Source: Candidatus Poribacteria bacterium
GTDB lineage: Bacteria > Poribacteria > WGA-4E > GCA-2687025
Direction of reading: 5' to 3'
Length of the DNA: 64,000 bases
Assembly: GCA_018644665.1 (NCBI GenBank)
Contig: JABGQA010000058.1
Span: 359,893-423,892 of the forward strand
Each line of letters begins with the position of its first letter. The stretch's first letter is position 1. Below the pieces are notes generated by a model. It saw only the letters and a program-made list of their open reading frames with translations. It ran no database searches and was not told the origin of the DNA. Positions 1-8,350 of the stretch are shown in pieces. A program made the translations under genes and the position numbers.

Positions 1-159
1 TGAATGTGGTGTATTGAGGCCGCTCACAGGATAACCCGCGCGGGCAACGGGCGTCGAGGAACGGTGGCGGAGAGCAGGACCGCAGGGCGTCTGCCCGTGT
101 TGCGGTCAGTTGCGGACCCGCCCAGGGATGCCAACTGAGCGACCACGGCGAGGGGTCGA

Positions 160-942
160 TCAGCCGGATCGAGTGGGCCGACCGTAACGCTCGTTGAACG
201 CGTCGATTACGGTGAGGAAGTCTTCCGGCAGCCGCTGCCGCGTCTCGCGCCCGAGACTGTCGGGCACGAACCCATAGTGCTGCTCGGCCATCCCGCCAGC
301 GATTGCCGCCTGCGTGTCCGCGTCGCCACCGAGCGACACGGCGTTTCTGACCGCGCTCTCGTAATCATGGGAGTCGAGGAAGCAGATGATCGCCTCCGGG
401 ACGGATCCTACGCACGTCACGTCGAAGTCGTACTGCGGCCGGATCTGGTCGACCGTCCGACCGAGGTCGTATCCGAAGCGCCGGGATATCTCGGCGCGGA
501 TGGCTTCCTTGCCGTCGCCTGCGCGCGCCATGAACACCGCGAGCGCTACCGCCTGCGCGCCGGCGATTGCGTCTGGGTGATCGTGCGTCACGACGGCGCT
601 CCGTTCCGCTTCCGCGAGAACGCGCTCGACGGATTCGAACGCAATGCCCACGGGACTCACCCGCATCGCCGAACCGTTCCAGGCGCTGTTGTAGGGGCCA
701 CCGGCGTTCTGAAGCCAACGGAGAAAGCCGGTACCGTAGCGGGCGTTCGGGTAGGTCCAGGCGTACTCGCGGTAGGTTTCGGCGTAGTCGGCCTCGTTGA
801 GGATCCCGTCCGCCAGGGCCACTGTTAGGACCGTGTCGTCGGTATACCGGGCTCCCGACGGGAAGAGGGGGAAGTCGAAGCGCTTCGTCGGCCGACGCTC
901 GTAGACAGAGCCGATCACATCCCCCGCGATAGCCCCTAGCAT
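160..942 (-). CDS. ADP-ribosylglycohydrolase (DraG/ARH) family protein
   Basis: A 260-residue protein of the ADP-ribosylglycohydrolase family, which removes ADP-ribose from protein side chains or small molecules with a binuclear Mg2+ centre. The N-terminal GAIAGDVIGS motif, the metal-binding YTDDT at about 33-37 and the C-terminal GGDADTQAAIAGGM at about 205-218 are all present, so it should be catalytically intact. The open frame extends upstream to 1047, but the ATG at 942 has an AGGAGG seven bases ahead and gives the usual family N terminus. It has no signal peptide and is probably cytoplasmic. It is divergent from the HAD gene and appears to stand alone. The exact substrate cannot be told from sequence. 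Confidence 0.9.
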   Translation of the reverse strand: MLGAIAGDVIGSVYERRPTKRFDFPLFPSGARYTDDTVLTVALADGILNEADYAETYREYAWTYPNARYGTGFLRWLQNAGGPYNSAWNGSAMRVSPVGIAFESVERVLAEAERSAVVTHDHPDAIAGAQAVALAVFMARAGDGKEAIRAEISRRFGYDLGRTVDQIRPQYDFDVTCVGSVPEAIICFLDSHDYESAVRNAVSLGGDADTQAAIAGGMAEQHYGFVPDSLGRETRQRLPEDFLTVIDAFNERYGRPTRSG

Positions 943-1099
943 CCCATCCCCTCCTGAACTGCATAGACCGCAAGGAGTATGGCGGGCGCGCCCGCGCGCC
1001 ACAAGCGACGGGGAGTGTGAAGAGCCCAGCGATCGCCGCCCGACCACGCGGCAGGCGGCCGCGTATCATTGCCTCAACTTTCGCTCAAGGAGGCCGGCG

Positions 1100-1819
1100 A
1101 TGGAGCGCGACCGATGGAGCCACATTCGAGGCGTGTTCTTCGACCTGTACGGCACGTTGCTGATCTACGGCGACATGGACGCCGCCGACCGCGCGTGGTG
1201 TGAAGCCCAGCATGCGGCGCTGCAGGACTACGGCTTGAAGGTGTCCGTGGACGAGTTTCGCGAGCAAGCGCACGGGATGTTCGATGCGCCTGCGCCAGCA
1301 GTCGTGGAGCGCGGTTTCACGCTGGCGGAGCAGAGACTGTTCGCGTTCTACGAGGAGTTGGGGCTGTCCGTGCCGGTCGATACCATGCGCGAGCTGGACG
1401 AGGTCGCGCAGCGCGACTGGCAGCGCTACATCTCCCTGGACCCGGACGCGAAGGATGTGCTCGGCGCGCTACGCCAGGTGAAGTCGGTTGCCCTGATCTC
1501 CAACTACGACCACCCGCCACACGTCCGCCAACTACTGTCCGACCTTGATCTCAACCCGCTCTTCGATTGCACGGTGATCTCAGGCGAAGTCGGCGTGAAG
1601 AAACCGGACCCGCGTATCTTCGGGCCCGCCCTCGACGCGACGGGCCTCGAAGCAGCGGAGGTCGTGTACGTCGGCGACGCGATCGTGGACATCGACGGAG
1701 CGCGGGCCGCCGGTATCGCTCCCATCCGCATCGGGAGGGAGCCGGGCGCGTGGGCGCATCCACGGGACGCGGATCTCGTGATCGAGTCGCTGCGCGAGCT
1801 ATTGCCCTTGCTCGGGTAG
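1100..1819 (+). CDS. HAD-superfamily hydrolase
   Basis: A 239-residue haloacid dehalogenase-like hydrolase, predicted to be a cytoplasmic phosphatase or dehalogenase. Motif I is FFDLYGTLL with nucleophile Asp15. The second position of the motif is Tyr17 rather than Asp, a DxYGT form found in haloacid dehalogenases and some phosphatase subfamilies. Motif II is the Ser in ISNYD near residue 133, motif III the Lys pair in GVKKPDP near 167, and motif IV VGDAIVDIDGA near 191. A helical cap domain lies between motifs I and II. The start has AAGGAGG nine bases upstream. It is the first of four co-directional genes. The substrate is not predictable from sequence. Confidence 0.9.
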   Translation: MERDRWSHIRGVFFDLYGTLLIYGDMDAADRAWCEAQHAALQDYGLKVSVDEFREQAHGMFDAPAPAVVERGFTLAEQRLFAFYEELGLSVPVDTMRELDEVAQRDWQRYISLDPDAKDVLGALRQVKSVALISNYDHPPHVRQLLSDLDLNPLFDCTVISGEVGVKKPDPRIFGPALDATGLEAAEVVYVGDAIVDIDGARAAGIAPIRIGREPGAWAHPRDADLVIESLRELLPLLG

Positions 1820-1870
1820 CGTCGGGCAGCTACGCGTTCTCCAGTGGACCTCTCCACGGAGGACGGTTTC

Positions 1871-2632
1871 ATGGACCTGCAGGGACGGATCGCTCTCATC
1901 ACCGGCTCGACGGCCGGCGGCATCGGACGCAGCACGGCGATCACGCTAGCGGGACGCGGCGCGGACATTGTGCTGAACTACGGCACGAACCGCGCGGACG
2001 ATGACGCGGACCATCAGGCGCGCGTCGTCGAGGCAGCCATCCGGGATCTCGGGCGCCGCGTGTTGCTCGTGAAGGCCGACACGAGGGACGGCGACGCCGT
2101 CACCGACATGGTCGGGCAGGCCGTCGACGAGTTTGGGAAGCTCGATATCGTCGTGGCGAACGCGTCGGGCGCGTGGAACTTCAAGGGCATCACCGAGATG
2201 ACTCTGGAGGAGTTTCGCGACGGCATGGACGCGGAGCTGCACGGCGCCTACGCGCTCGTCCACGCATGCCTGCCGGTCATGCGGCGGAATCGCTGGGGTC
2301 GCATCGTGCTTCTGGGCGTATACGGGGCGGGCATCGACGCGCGTGACCCGGCCGACTTCCACATTGGCAAGGGCGCGCGCCACCTGCTCGCGCAGCATCT
2401 CGCTCGGCAGGAACGGCCGCACAACATCACGGCGAACCTCGTGAGCCCGGGCGCAGGGCATACCGAGCATTTCGGCACGATGGACGAGGCCCTGACCTAC
2501 GCGGCCCACGGGGACGAGTGGAGCCGCCGGGAGCGGTGCACGCCGCAGGACATCGCCGACGCGATCGCCTATCTTTGCAGCGAGCAGGGACGCTTCGTGA
2601 ACGGAAGCCAGCTCTCATTCGCCATAGAGTAA
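1871..2632 (+). CDS. Short-chain dehydrogenase/reductase with altered active site
   Basis: A 253-residue Rossmann-fold SDR. The nucleotide-binding loop TGSTAGGIG is at about 11-19 and the structural NA(S)G block is present as VANASGAW. The catalytic YxxxK is changed: DNA at 2357-2371 encodes F-H-I-G-K, so the tyrosine is Phe163 while Lys167 is kept. The serine expected about 13 residues earlier is also not obvious (LLGVYGAG). This points to a non-classical or non-catalytic SDR. The ATG at 1871 has GGAGG eight bases upstream, so the longer frame from 1844 was not used. It follows the HAD gene by about 50 bases and probably shares its transcript. Confidence 0.85.
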   Translation: MDLQGRIALITGSTAGGIGRSTAITLAGRGADIVLNYGTNRADDDADHQARVVEAAIRDLGRRVLLVKADTRDGDAVTDMVGQAVDEFGKLDIVVANASGAWNFKGITEMTLEEFRDGMDAELHGAYALVHACLPVMRRNRWGRIVLLGVYGAGIDARDPADFHIGKGARHLLAQHLARQERPHNITANLVSPGAGHTEHFGTMDEALTYAAHGDEWSRRERCTPQDIADAIAYLCSEQGRFVNGSQLSFAIE

Positions 2633-2707
2633 CGATGGGGCGTGGGGTTGCGAGACGCGACGCGGCCGCGCGTTCGCTGTGCGTCTCAGTCGACGGAGGC
2701 CCGGGCA

Positions 2708-3898
2708 ATGCCGAACCGTGGAATACGGGTGAGCGCGAACGGTCGCTACTTCGAGTCGGCCGACGGCGAGCCGTTCTTCTGGCTAGGCGATACCCAGTGG
2801 CAACTCGCGCGGGACTTCACGCTGGATGAAGTCGACGCGATCGTCCGGGGCCGGCAGCGACAGGGCTTCAACGTCCTGCTCGTGATGTTGACGGGCGTCG
2901 GCGATGGCACGCGGGCCAACGTGAACGGCGACGCCCCGTGGCTTGCCGACGACCCCATGACGCCCAACGAGGCCTACTTCCAGCACGTGGACGATGCGCT
3001 GCGCGTCGCGCAGGACGCCGGCATGGTCGTCGTATTGGGCGTGTTCCATCAGCTCCACGTGACCCGCATCACCACAGACAACGCGCGCCGATATGCGAGG
3101 TGGGTCGCGGAGCGGTACGGCGACAACTCGAACATCGTGTGGAGCATGTATCCCCGCGCGGCGGATCAGTTCGTCCCTGTGACTCGGGAACTCGTCGCCG
3201 GCCTGATGTCCGTCAGCGACGAGCGCCTGATTAGCGTCCATCCCGACCCGTCGCCCGCGTCGTCGAGCTTCATGCCGGAAGCGGAGTGGCTCGCTTGCCA
3301 CATGATCCAAAGCTGGGCGTACCTGGACGTGCTCGTCGAGATGGTGGCGGCGGACTATGCGCTCCATCCACCGAGGCCGGTCGTCATGGCCGAGGGCGCC
3401 TACGAGGATCCGCTGACGGACGAGTACCGCATGGCAATCACGCCGCTCATGGTTCGGCAGCAGGCGTACGCGTCGTGCCTCGCGGGCGGATTCCACGTGT
3501 ACGGGCACACGGATATGTGGAAGCGTCCTGCGAACTGGGAGGCGGCGTTGGACGCTCCCGGCGCGACGCAGATGCGCGTCCTGCGTGATGTGCTTTGCGA
3601 CCTGTCGTGGGTCGATCTGGTTCCCGACACCGGTTTGCTCGCCGACGGGCCTTCGCACGCGTTGGACTGCGCGGCCCGTGCTGCGGACGGGTCGTGGGCG
3701 CTCGTCTATGTCGCCGAGGGTGGCACGGTGGATGTGCGGTCGGAGTCGCTGGGCGCCTCATCGCTGCGGGCCACGCGCATCGACCCGTCGACGGGCGAAC
3801 GAAGCGACCTAGGCGCCCACGCTGGTTCCGGCGCGGTCGAACTCAACGCGGGAGAGCCGGGCTCGGACGGTCTGTTGCTGCTGCGGCCTCTGGAGTAA
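2708..3898 (+). CDS. Apiosidase-like (DUF4038) glycoside hydrolase
   Basis: A 396-residue TIM-barrel protein of the apiosidase-like/DUF4038 family. The N-terminal block has the pattern G-x-Y-F, DGEPFFWLGDTQW and a helix rich in charged residues followed by QGFNVLLVML. MVVVLGVFHQ and NIVWSMYPRA match later strands, and the last 80 or so residues look like the beta-sandwich domain that usually follows. The family cleaves apiose or related plant or algal sugars, but the substrate here is unknown. No clear signal peptide is seen after the ATG at 2708, which has GGAGG eight bases upstream. It lies between the SDR and a large membrane protein, which suggests a small carbohydrate-use operon. Confidence 0.75.
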   Translation: MPNRGIRVSANGRYFESADGEPFFWLGDTQWQLARDFTLDEVDAIVRGRQRQGFNVLLVMLTGVGDGTRANVNGDAPWLADDPMTPNEAYFQHVDDALRVAQDAGMVVVLGVFHQLHVTRITTDNARRYARWVAERYGDNSNIVWSMYPRAADQFVPVTRELVAGLMSVSDERLISVHPDPSPASSSFMPEAEWLACHMIQSWAYLDVLVEMVAADYALHPPRPVVMAEGAYEDPLTDEYRMAITPLMVRQQAYASCLAGGFHVYGHTDMWKRPANWEAALDAPGATQMRVLRDVLCDLSWVDLVPDTGLLADGPSHALDCAARAADGSWALVYVAEGGTVDVRSESLGASSLRATRIDPSTGERSDLGAHAGSGAVELNAGEPGSDGLLLLRPLE

Positions 3899-3980
3899 TG
3901 CCACGCCGCTCTGATGTTGTGTGCGTGACGGTGGGCCCATCGCGGCCCTCCCCTGTTAGGGAAGTTGAGCGCTATGGAGC

Positions 3981-5921
3981 ATGATGCCTAAGGACGCGGC
4001 TCCGGAGCATGCCACGCGCCGAGTCTCCGTCAAGGCGGTGCTCCTCGGCGCGCTGTTCATACCGATCAACGCGTACTGGATCATCACGACTGAGATCGTG
4101 TGGTACTCCGGCCACCCGACGGTCGTGTCCCTGTTCTTCAACGCCGTCTTCGTGCTTTTCGCCCTCGCCTTGGGCAACCTCGGCGTGCGCCGTCTGTGGC
4201 CGCGCGCGGCGTTGCGCGACGACGAGATCCTGGTCGTCTACTCGATGGTGGGCATCGCCTCTGCCATCGGCAGCACCGACATGTCGCAGATACTCGTCCC
4301 CGCCATCGGGCATGGGTTCTGGTTTGCCACGCCGGAGAACGACTGGGAAGGGCTGTTTCAGCACCTCCTGCCCTCGTGGCTGACGATCCGCGACGAGACC
4401 GTGTTGCGCGGGTACTACGACGGCGAGTCCAGCCTCTATCGCGCCGATGTCATGCGAGCCTGGCTGGGGCCAACGGCGTGGTGGTGCCTGTTCATTTGCG
4501 TGCTCGTGTTCGTGATGCTGTGCTTCAACTCCATCGTGCGCCGCCAGTGGGCCGAGCAGGAGAAGTTGCAGTATCCGATAATCCAGATGCCCGTCGAACT
4601 CGCCCGCGACACGAGTAAGTTCTTCGGCCGCCGACTGGTGTGGGCGGGCATCGCGATCGGCTTTGGCCTGGAAGCCTACAACGGATCGAAGGTGCTGTTG
4701 CCCGCGCTTCCTCTGGTCCCGTACGCCCGCCGGAACATCGGCGCGCTGCTCTTCACGGAGAAGCCGTGGTCCGTCCTCAGTGGCATCAACGTGGCCTTCT
4801 ACCCGTACATCATCGGCCTTGGGTTCTTCATACCCCTCGACCTGTCGTTTTCGTGCTGGTTCTTCTTCTTGTCGTGGCAGTTTCAGCGGGTGTTCGCCAG
4901 CGCGTTGGGTTTGCGTGCGCTACCCGGGTTCCCCTACATCACCGAGCAGACCGCCGGAGGATACCTGGCGTTGGGATTCCTGGCTCTATGGGTGACGCGG
5001 CGCCACCTACGACGTGTAGGTCGGCATCTGCTGCACGGAGACGCGTTCCCCGACGAGGGGCGCGAACCGTTCAGCTATCGCGTAGCCGTGGGGGGCCTTG
5101 TCGGCGGGTCGATATTCGTCGCGGTCTTCTGCCTGTACGCCGGCATGTCGCTATGGGCGATCGTCGCGTTCTTCTCGATCTACATGCTCCTTTCAGTCGC
5201 GGTGTCGCGCATGCGCGCGGAACTGGGCACCCCGGTGCACGACCTCCACTATGCCGGGCCGGAGCAGATGATGACGATGGCGGGAGGGACGCGGGCCATC
5301 GGCGCGCGGAATCTGACGATGATGTCGCTGTTCTGGTTCCTGACCCGGGCGTACCGTAGCCATCCGATGCCCCACCAACTCGAGGGGTTCAAGATGGCGG
5401 AGCGAGCGCGGTTGGGCAACCGCCGGCTCGTGTGGGCGATGACCATCGCGGTGGTGCTCGGCGCTTTCGCGTCGTTCTGGGCGTTCCTCGACCTCGCGTA
5501 CCGGTATGGAGCGACCGCGAAGATCGTCGGCGCCACGTTCATCTTTGGGGACGAGACATTCACTCGCTTGCAGGGGTGGATGGCGTCTCCCCAGGACCCG
5601 GACATCCCTCGCACCGTGTTCCACTTCGTGGGCGCGGGGATGACGCTGCTGTTCGCGGGCATGCGCACCCGATTCGTGTGGTGGCCTCTGCATCCCGCGG
5701 GCTACGCGGTGTCCAGCAGTTGGGGCATGCACGTCTTCTGGTCGTGCCTCTTCGCGAGTTGGCTCATCAAGTGGACGACGTTGCGCTTCTACGGCCTGCG
5801 TGCGCACGCGCAGGTAGGACGGCTGATGATGGGCGCGATACTGGGCGAGGGCGCGGCACGGAGCATCTGGGGGCTCGCCAGCGTGGTCACAGGTATGCCC
5901 CTGGGAACAGGTCACTGGTAG
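3981..5921 (+). CDS. Polytopic membrane protein, DUF6785/DUF6784 type
   Basis: A 646-residue integral membrane protein with about a dozen hydrophobic segments, beginning with AVLLGALFIPINAYWIITTE and continuing through FNAVFVLFALALGNLG, WWCLFICVLVFVMLCFN and several pairs in the second half. The EQEKLQYPIIQMPVELARD loop after the third or fourth segment is reminiscent of DUF6785 proteins, often found in Poribacteria and Planctomycetes next to sugar or peptide genes and distantly like OPT transporters. Transport is therefore plausible but not shown. Two adjacent ATGs occur at 3981 and 3984. A GGAG at 3975-3978 is better placed for the second. It ends a four-gene run. Confidence 0.75.
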   Translation: MMPKDAAPEHATRRVSVKAVLLGALFIPINAYWIITTEIVWYSGHPTVVSLFFNAVFVLFALALGNLGVRRLWPRAALRDDEILVVYSMVGIASAIGSTDMSQILVPAIGHGFWFATPENDWEGLFQHLLPSWLTIRDETVLRGYYDGESSLYRADVMRAWLGPTAWWCLFICVLVFVMLCFNSIVRRQWAEQEKLQYPIIQMPVELARDTSKFFGRRLVWAGIAIGFGLEAYNGSKVLLPALPLVPYARRNIGALLFTEKPWSVLSGINVAFYPYIIGLGFFIPLDLSFSCWFFFLSWQFQRVFASALGLRALPGFPYITEQTAGGYLALGFLALWVTRRHLRRVGRHLLHGDAFPDEGREPFSYRVAVGGLVGGSIFVAVFCLYAGMSLWAIVAFFSIYMLLSVAVSRMRAELGTPVHDLHYAGPEQMMTMAGGTRAIGARNLTMMSLFWFLTRAYRSHPMPHQLEGFKMAERARLGNRRLVWAMTIAVVLGAFASFWAFLDLAYRYGATAKIVGATFIFGDETFTRLQGWMASPQDPDIPRTVFHFVGAGMTLLFAGMRTRFVWWPLHPAGYAVSSSWGMHVFWSCLFASWLIKWTTLRFYGLRAHAQVGRLMMGAILGEGAARSIWGLASVVTGMPLGTGHW

Positions 5922-6161
5922 CGCTGCGCAATCGCGACACGGCGGCGCCAAGGGTCGAGCTTACGCCCCTGTCGGGCCGGCGGCAGGGAGAGAGCGGCTT
6001 CACGGGACGCCTGCCGTCGACTTGGTCACCGACCTCCTGGACGCAGCCGCCTACCGTGCGACTGTCACGAGCCATGTCCCAAGGTCGTCGGAAGGCAGGA
6101 CGGCCCATCCACCAGCGATCGCAAGGAACCGATAGTACGATGTCAGAGGGAGCGCTAGAGC

Positions 6162-7355
6162 ATGGCGACCTGTGAGCATCTGTCCGCGCTGGTGAACAGG
6201 CCCATCTTGCGGCTTGGCGCGTGGTTGGTGCTTATGGTTCCGTTAGTCGGCCTCTCGCAGGGCGCCGGCTGGGAGCAAGTGCTGCCTCCTCAAGCAGGAG
6301 ACATCCAGTATGTCACTCACGCGGATGCCGGCGTGTTCTACGCGCACGCGGGCGACACGCTGTGGGTAAGCACAGACCGCGGGACGACGTGGCAGTCGAC
6401 GCCTATCACGTCTGCTCACGACATCTACGGCAGGCCAGTCCACGTCAGCGCTGTTGCGGTCCATCCGTCGAATCCTCCGATTCTCTACGCGGGCGCTCGG
6501 AGGGCGGTTGGCGTCAGCCGCGACCGGGGAGAAACATGGGATTGGGGCAGTCCAACGGGGGCCCTGTACCGCGTAGGCGGAATCACCGTGTCGCCCTCGG
6601 ATCCCGCCCAGGTTCTGGTCGCGATGTGGGACACGAGCACTGGAGATCTCTATGCGACTACAGATGACAGGAAGACGTGGCGTCGGTTGCCCGGGCCCAT
6701 CGACCCCGCACCCGTACGCAACCCAGGACCTTCGTGGTTCAGTTTTGTGCATCCCGACACCAACTGCGGGTACACGAACGGGTTCTACGGCCTCCACCCA
6801 TTCGGTTTCGTTGAGGCCTGTCCAGACAGGCTGACGATGCGAACCCTCGGCGACGGCGACTGGGGGACGGCGTACGGCTTCAACTCAGAGAACCCGCATG
6901 AAGTCCTCGTGTCGAATCCCGGGGCAGGCGCGCAACTCGACGTGAGACATGTTGGTAGCGATGTCTTGGACGAGGGAGACCGGCACGGCGACGTGACGGC
7001 CCGTCTACGGATGCCCATGTGGGCGCACGCCGAGGGGGCGCACGTCTACTCGCACGCATTCGAAGGCAGAACAGAGACGTACCTCCTGGCCGTGCGTGCG
7101 CCCGGGTCTCACGAACTCCTGGTGATCGGCACGACGGATTTGGGTGAGTCCTGGCAGACCTACGGTTCCCTGGCGCATGATGGCGACAGGATACCTGGTC
7201 TGGGCAATGTGTGGCAGTTGCACTTCCTGGAAGGCGAAACGGACCTCTTCATGAGAACGCGCACGAACTGGTACCGCTGGCCGCGCGGGCGGGCGACTCC
7301 CGTCGCCGGAAGCGGCCAACTGCCTATCACGTGGGGCGAACTTAGGTCGGAGTGA
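6162..7355 (+). CDS. Exported Asp-box (BNR/sialidase-like propeller) protein with C-terminal tag
   Basis: A 397-residue predicted secreted protein. Residues 14-36 form a hydrophobic signal segment (ILRLGAWLVLMVPLVGL). The body carries at least four Asp-box repeats, STDRGTTW, SRDRGETW, TTDDRKTW and TTDLGESW, typical of BNR/VPS10/photosystem-stability-factor propellers. The sialidase catalytic residues are not evident, so a binding or structural propeller is more likely than an enzyme. The last residues, GSGQLPITWGELRSE, match a motif shared by four other exported proteins in this window. An AGGGAG lies about ten bases before the start. The gene stands alone between the DUF6785 gene and a small exported protein. 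Confidence 0.75.
   Translation: MATCEHLSALVNRPILRLGAWLVLMVPLVGLSQGAGWEQVLPPQAGDIQYVTHADAGVFYAHAGDTLWVSTDRGTTWQSTPITSAHDIYGRPVHVSAVAVHPSNPPILYAGARRAVGVSRDRGETWDWGSPTGALYRVGGITVSPSDPAQVLVAMWDTSTGDLYATTDDRKTWRRLPGPIDPAPVRNPGPSWFSFVHPDTNCGYTNGFYGLHPFGFVEACPDRLTMRTLGDGDWGTAYGFNSENPHEVLVSNPGAGAQLDVRHVGSDVLDEGDRHGDVTARLRMPMWAHAEGAHVYSHAFEGRTETYLLAVRAPGSHELLVIGTTDLGESWQTYGSLAHDGDRIPGLGNVWQLHFLEGETDLFMRTRTNWYRWPRGRATPVAGSGQLPITWGELRSE
7299..7352 (+). other. C-terminal tag motif, copy 1 (Asp-box protein)
   Basis: The last 18 codons encode PVAGSGQLPITWGELRSE. Core pattern is G-Q-L-P-I-T-W-G-x-L-R at the extreme C terminus, one of five similar tails on unrelated exported proteins. Confidence 0.6.
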
Positions 7356-7516
7356 CGCATCGGCCGACTGACTTCCGAGAACGTCCGATGTGTCACCACA
7401 TCGGTAGGGGAGGCGGCGAAGGACGCGGGTACGGCGGCGGCGCGCCGGGACCCCGGACGCCCAGGAACCACGCGAGGACGACGTACGCGTCCCAGGCCCA
7501 GCGGGCAAGTAAGTAC

Positions 7517-7546
7517 TTGGCCTAACAGGGCGCAATGTGCTAGATT
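7517..7546 (+). promoter_or_regulatory. Putative sigma-70-type promoter with extended -10
   Basis: TTGGCC at 7517-7522 is followed by an 18-base spacer and TAGATT at 7541-7546, with TGC directly before the -10 box. This places a transcript start near 7553, about 30 bases before the exported-protein gene at 7584. Base match only. No experimental support. Confidence 0.45.
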
Positions 7547-7583
7547 GCGCTCGTCGCGCGAAACATCGGTAGGAGGTTTGGAT

Positions 7584-8285
7584 ATGCGCAGGACACTGTA
7601 TCTCTGTCTCATCATGTTGCTGGTCGCGCCATTGGCGTCGTTCGCCGACGTCGAGGCGCCGGTCAGGTTCGAGGCGCTCGACCTGGGCGACCTGGGCGAC
7701 TTCCACGGCGACATCGCCGCCGACAACGACCAGGGGTGGGGCTACTGGGGCGGCCGCGAGCCGGTCGTCACCACCGACTGGGTCGTCTTCCCGTGGAAGG
7801 GCAAGTATTCGTTCATCATCGAGGCGTCCAGCCAGCAGTTGGTCCCGGAGGACACGGACAACGGGATCTTCGCGGAAGTGGAACTGCGCGGCCGGTTCGA
7901 CGGTGAGAACGGCGTGAAGAAGCTCGCCGACACCAAGGCCGACTTCCAAAGCGGCGAGATGGTGATGCTGCATACGCGGATAAAGGCCGACCTGGCAGCT
8001 GCCGAGTGGTTCACCGATCCCGTCCAAGCGGGAACGGTCGATCCCGATGGAGCGATGATCATCGAGGACGACCGCCTTCTGGGCATCATCGAGGTCGACG
8101 CCGGTATGAAGGCGCAACTCGGAGTCTGGTTCACCAACGACGAATGGGTCCCCGACCCGCCGCCCGCCAAGGACCGCAACATGCGCCTGCGCGCGCTGGA
8201 GGTCATCCCGCCCGAGGGATCGCTGGCTGTCGACGCCGGCGGGAAGGCGACGACAAGCTGGGGTCGTCTCAAGGCGTCCCGCTAG
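7584..8285 (+). CDS. Exported protein of unknown function with C-terminal tag
   Basis: A 233-residue protein with a clean signal peptide (RRTLYLCLIMLLVAPLASFA, cleavage likely after the SFA). The mature part is acidic, begins with repeated LDLGDLGDFHGDIA-type sequence, and contains a stretch resembling a beta-sandwich (WGGREPVVTTDWVVFPWKG). I do not recognise a family. The C terminus AVDAGGKATTSWGRLKASR matches the shared tail seen on four other exported proteins. The start at 7584 has AGGAGG nine bases upstream and a promoter-like pair ahead of it, and the gene is followed by a terminator hairpin. It therefore looks like a monocistronic, well-expressed exported protein. Confidence 0.75.
   Translation: MRRTLYLCLIMLLVAPLASFADVEAPVRFEALDLGDLGDFHGDIAADNDQGWGYWGGREPVVTTDWVVFPWKGKYSFIIEASSQQLVPEDTDNGIFAEVELRGRFDGENGVKKLADTKADFQSGEMVMLHTRIKADLAAAEWFTDPVQAGTVDPDGAMIIEDDRLLGIIEVDAGMKAQLGVWFTNDEWVPDPPPAKDRNMRLRALEVIPPEGSLAVDAGGKATTSWGRLKASR
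8226..8282 (+). other. C-terminal tag motif, copy 2 (unknown exported protein)
   Basis: The last 19 codons encode AVDAGGKATTSWGRLKASR, with core G-K-A-T-T-S-W-G-x-L-K. The VDA-G-GK lead-in is closest to the LamG protein copy (VDARGK). Confidence 0.65.
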
Positions 8286-8308
8286 ACCCCACATGTGACT
8301 TCGGCGAG

Positions 8309-8332
8309 CCCCCGGCTATCGGCCGGGGGTTT
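8309..8332 (+). terminator. Rho-independent-like terminator
   Basis: An 8-base-pair GC stem (CCCCCGGC at 8309-8316 with GCCGGGGG at 8322-8329) closes a 5-base loop and is followed by TTT. It lies 24 bases after the stop of the + gene ending at 8285 and just past the end of the - gene at 8351, so it may serve both strands. Confidence 0.6.
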
Positions 8333-8350
8333 CGCATGTACGGCGTGCGA

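Noticed and set aside
1..159. Possible gene end or RNA gene at the left edge
   Set aside because: The first bases include TGA, but no coding context, tRNA-like structure or promoter can be supported in this short piece.
365..1069. A second - strand frame overlapping the ADP-ribosylglycohydrolase gene
   Set aside because: It is an out-of-frame shadow of the real gene with Arg-rich composition and no start signal.
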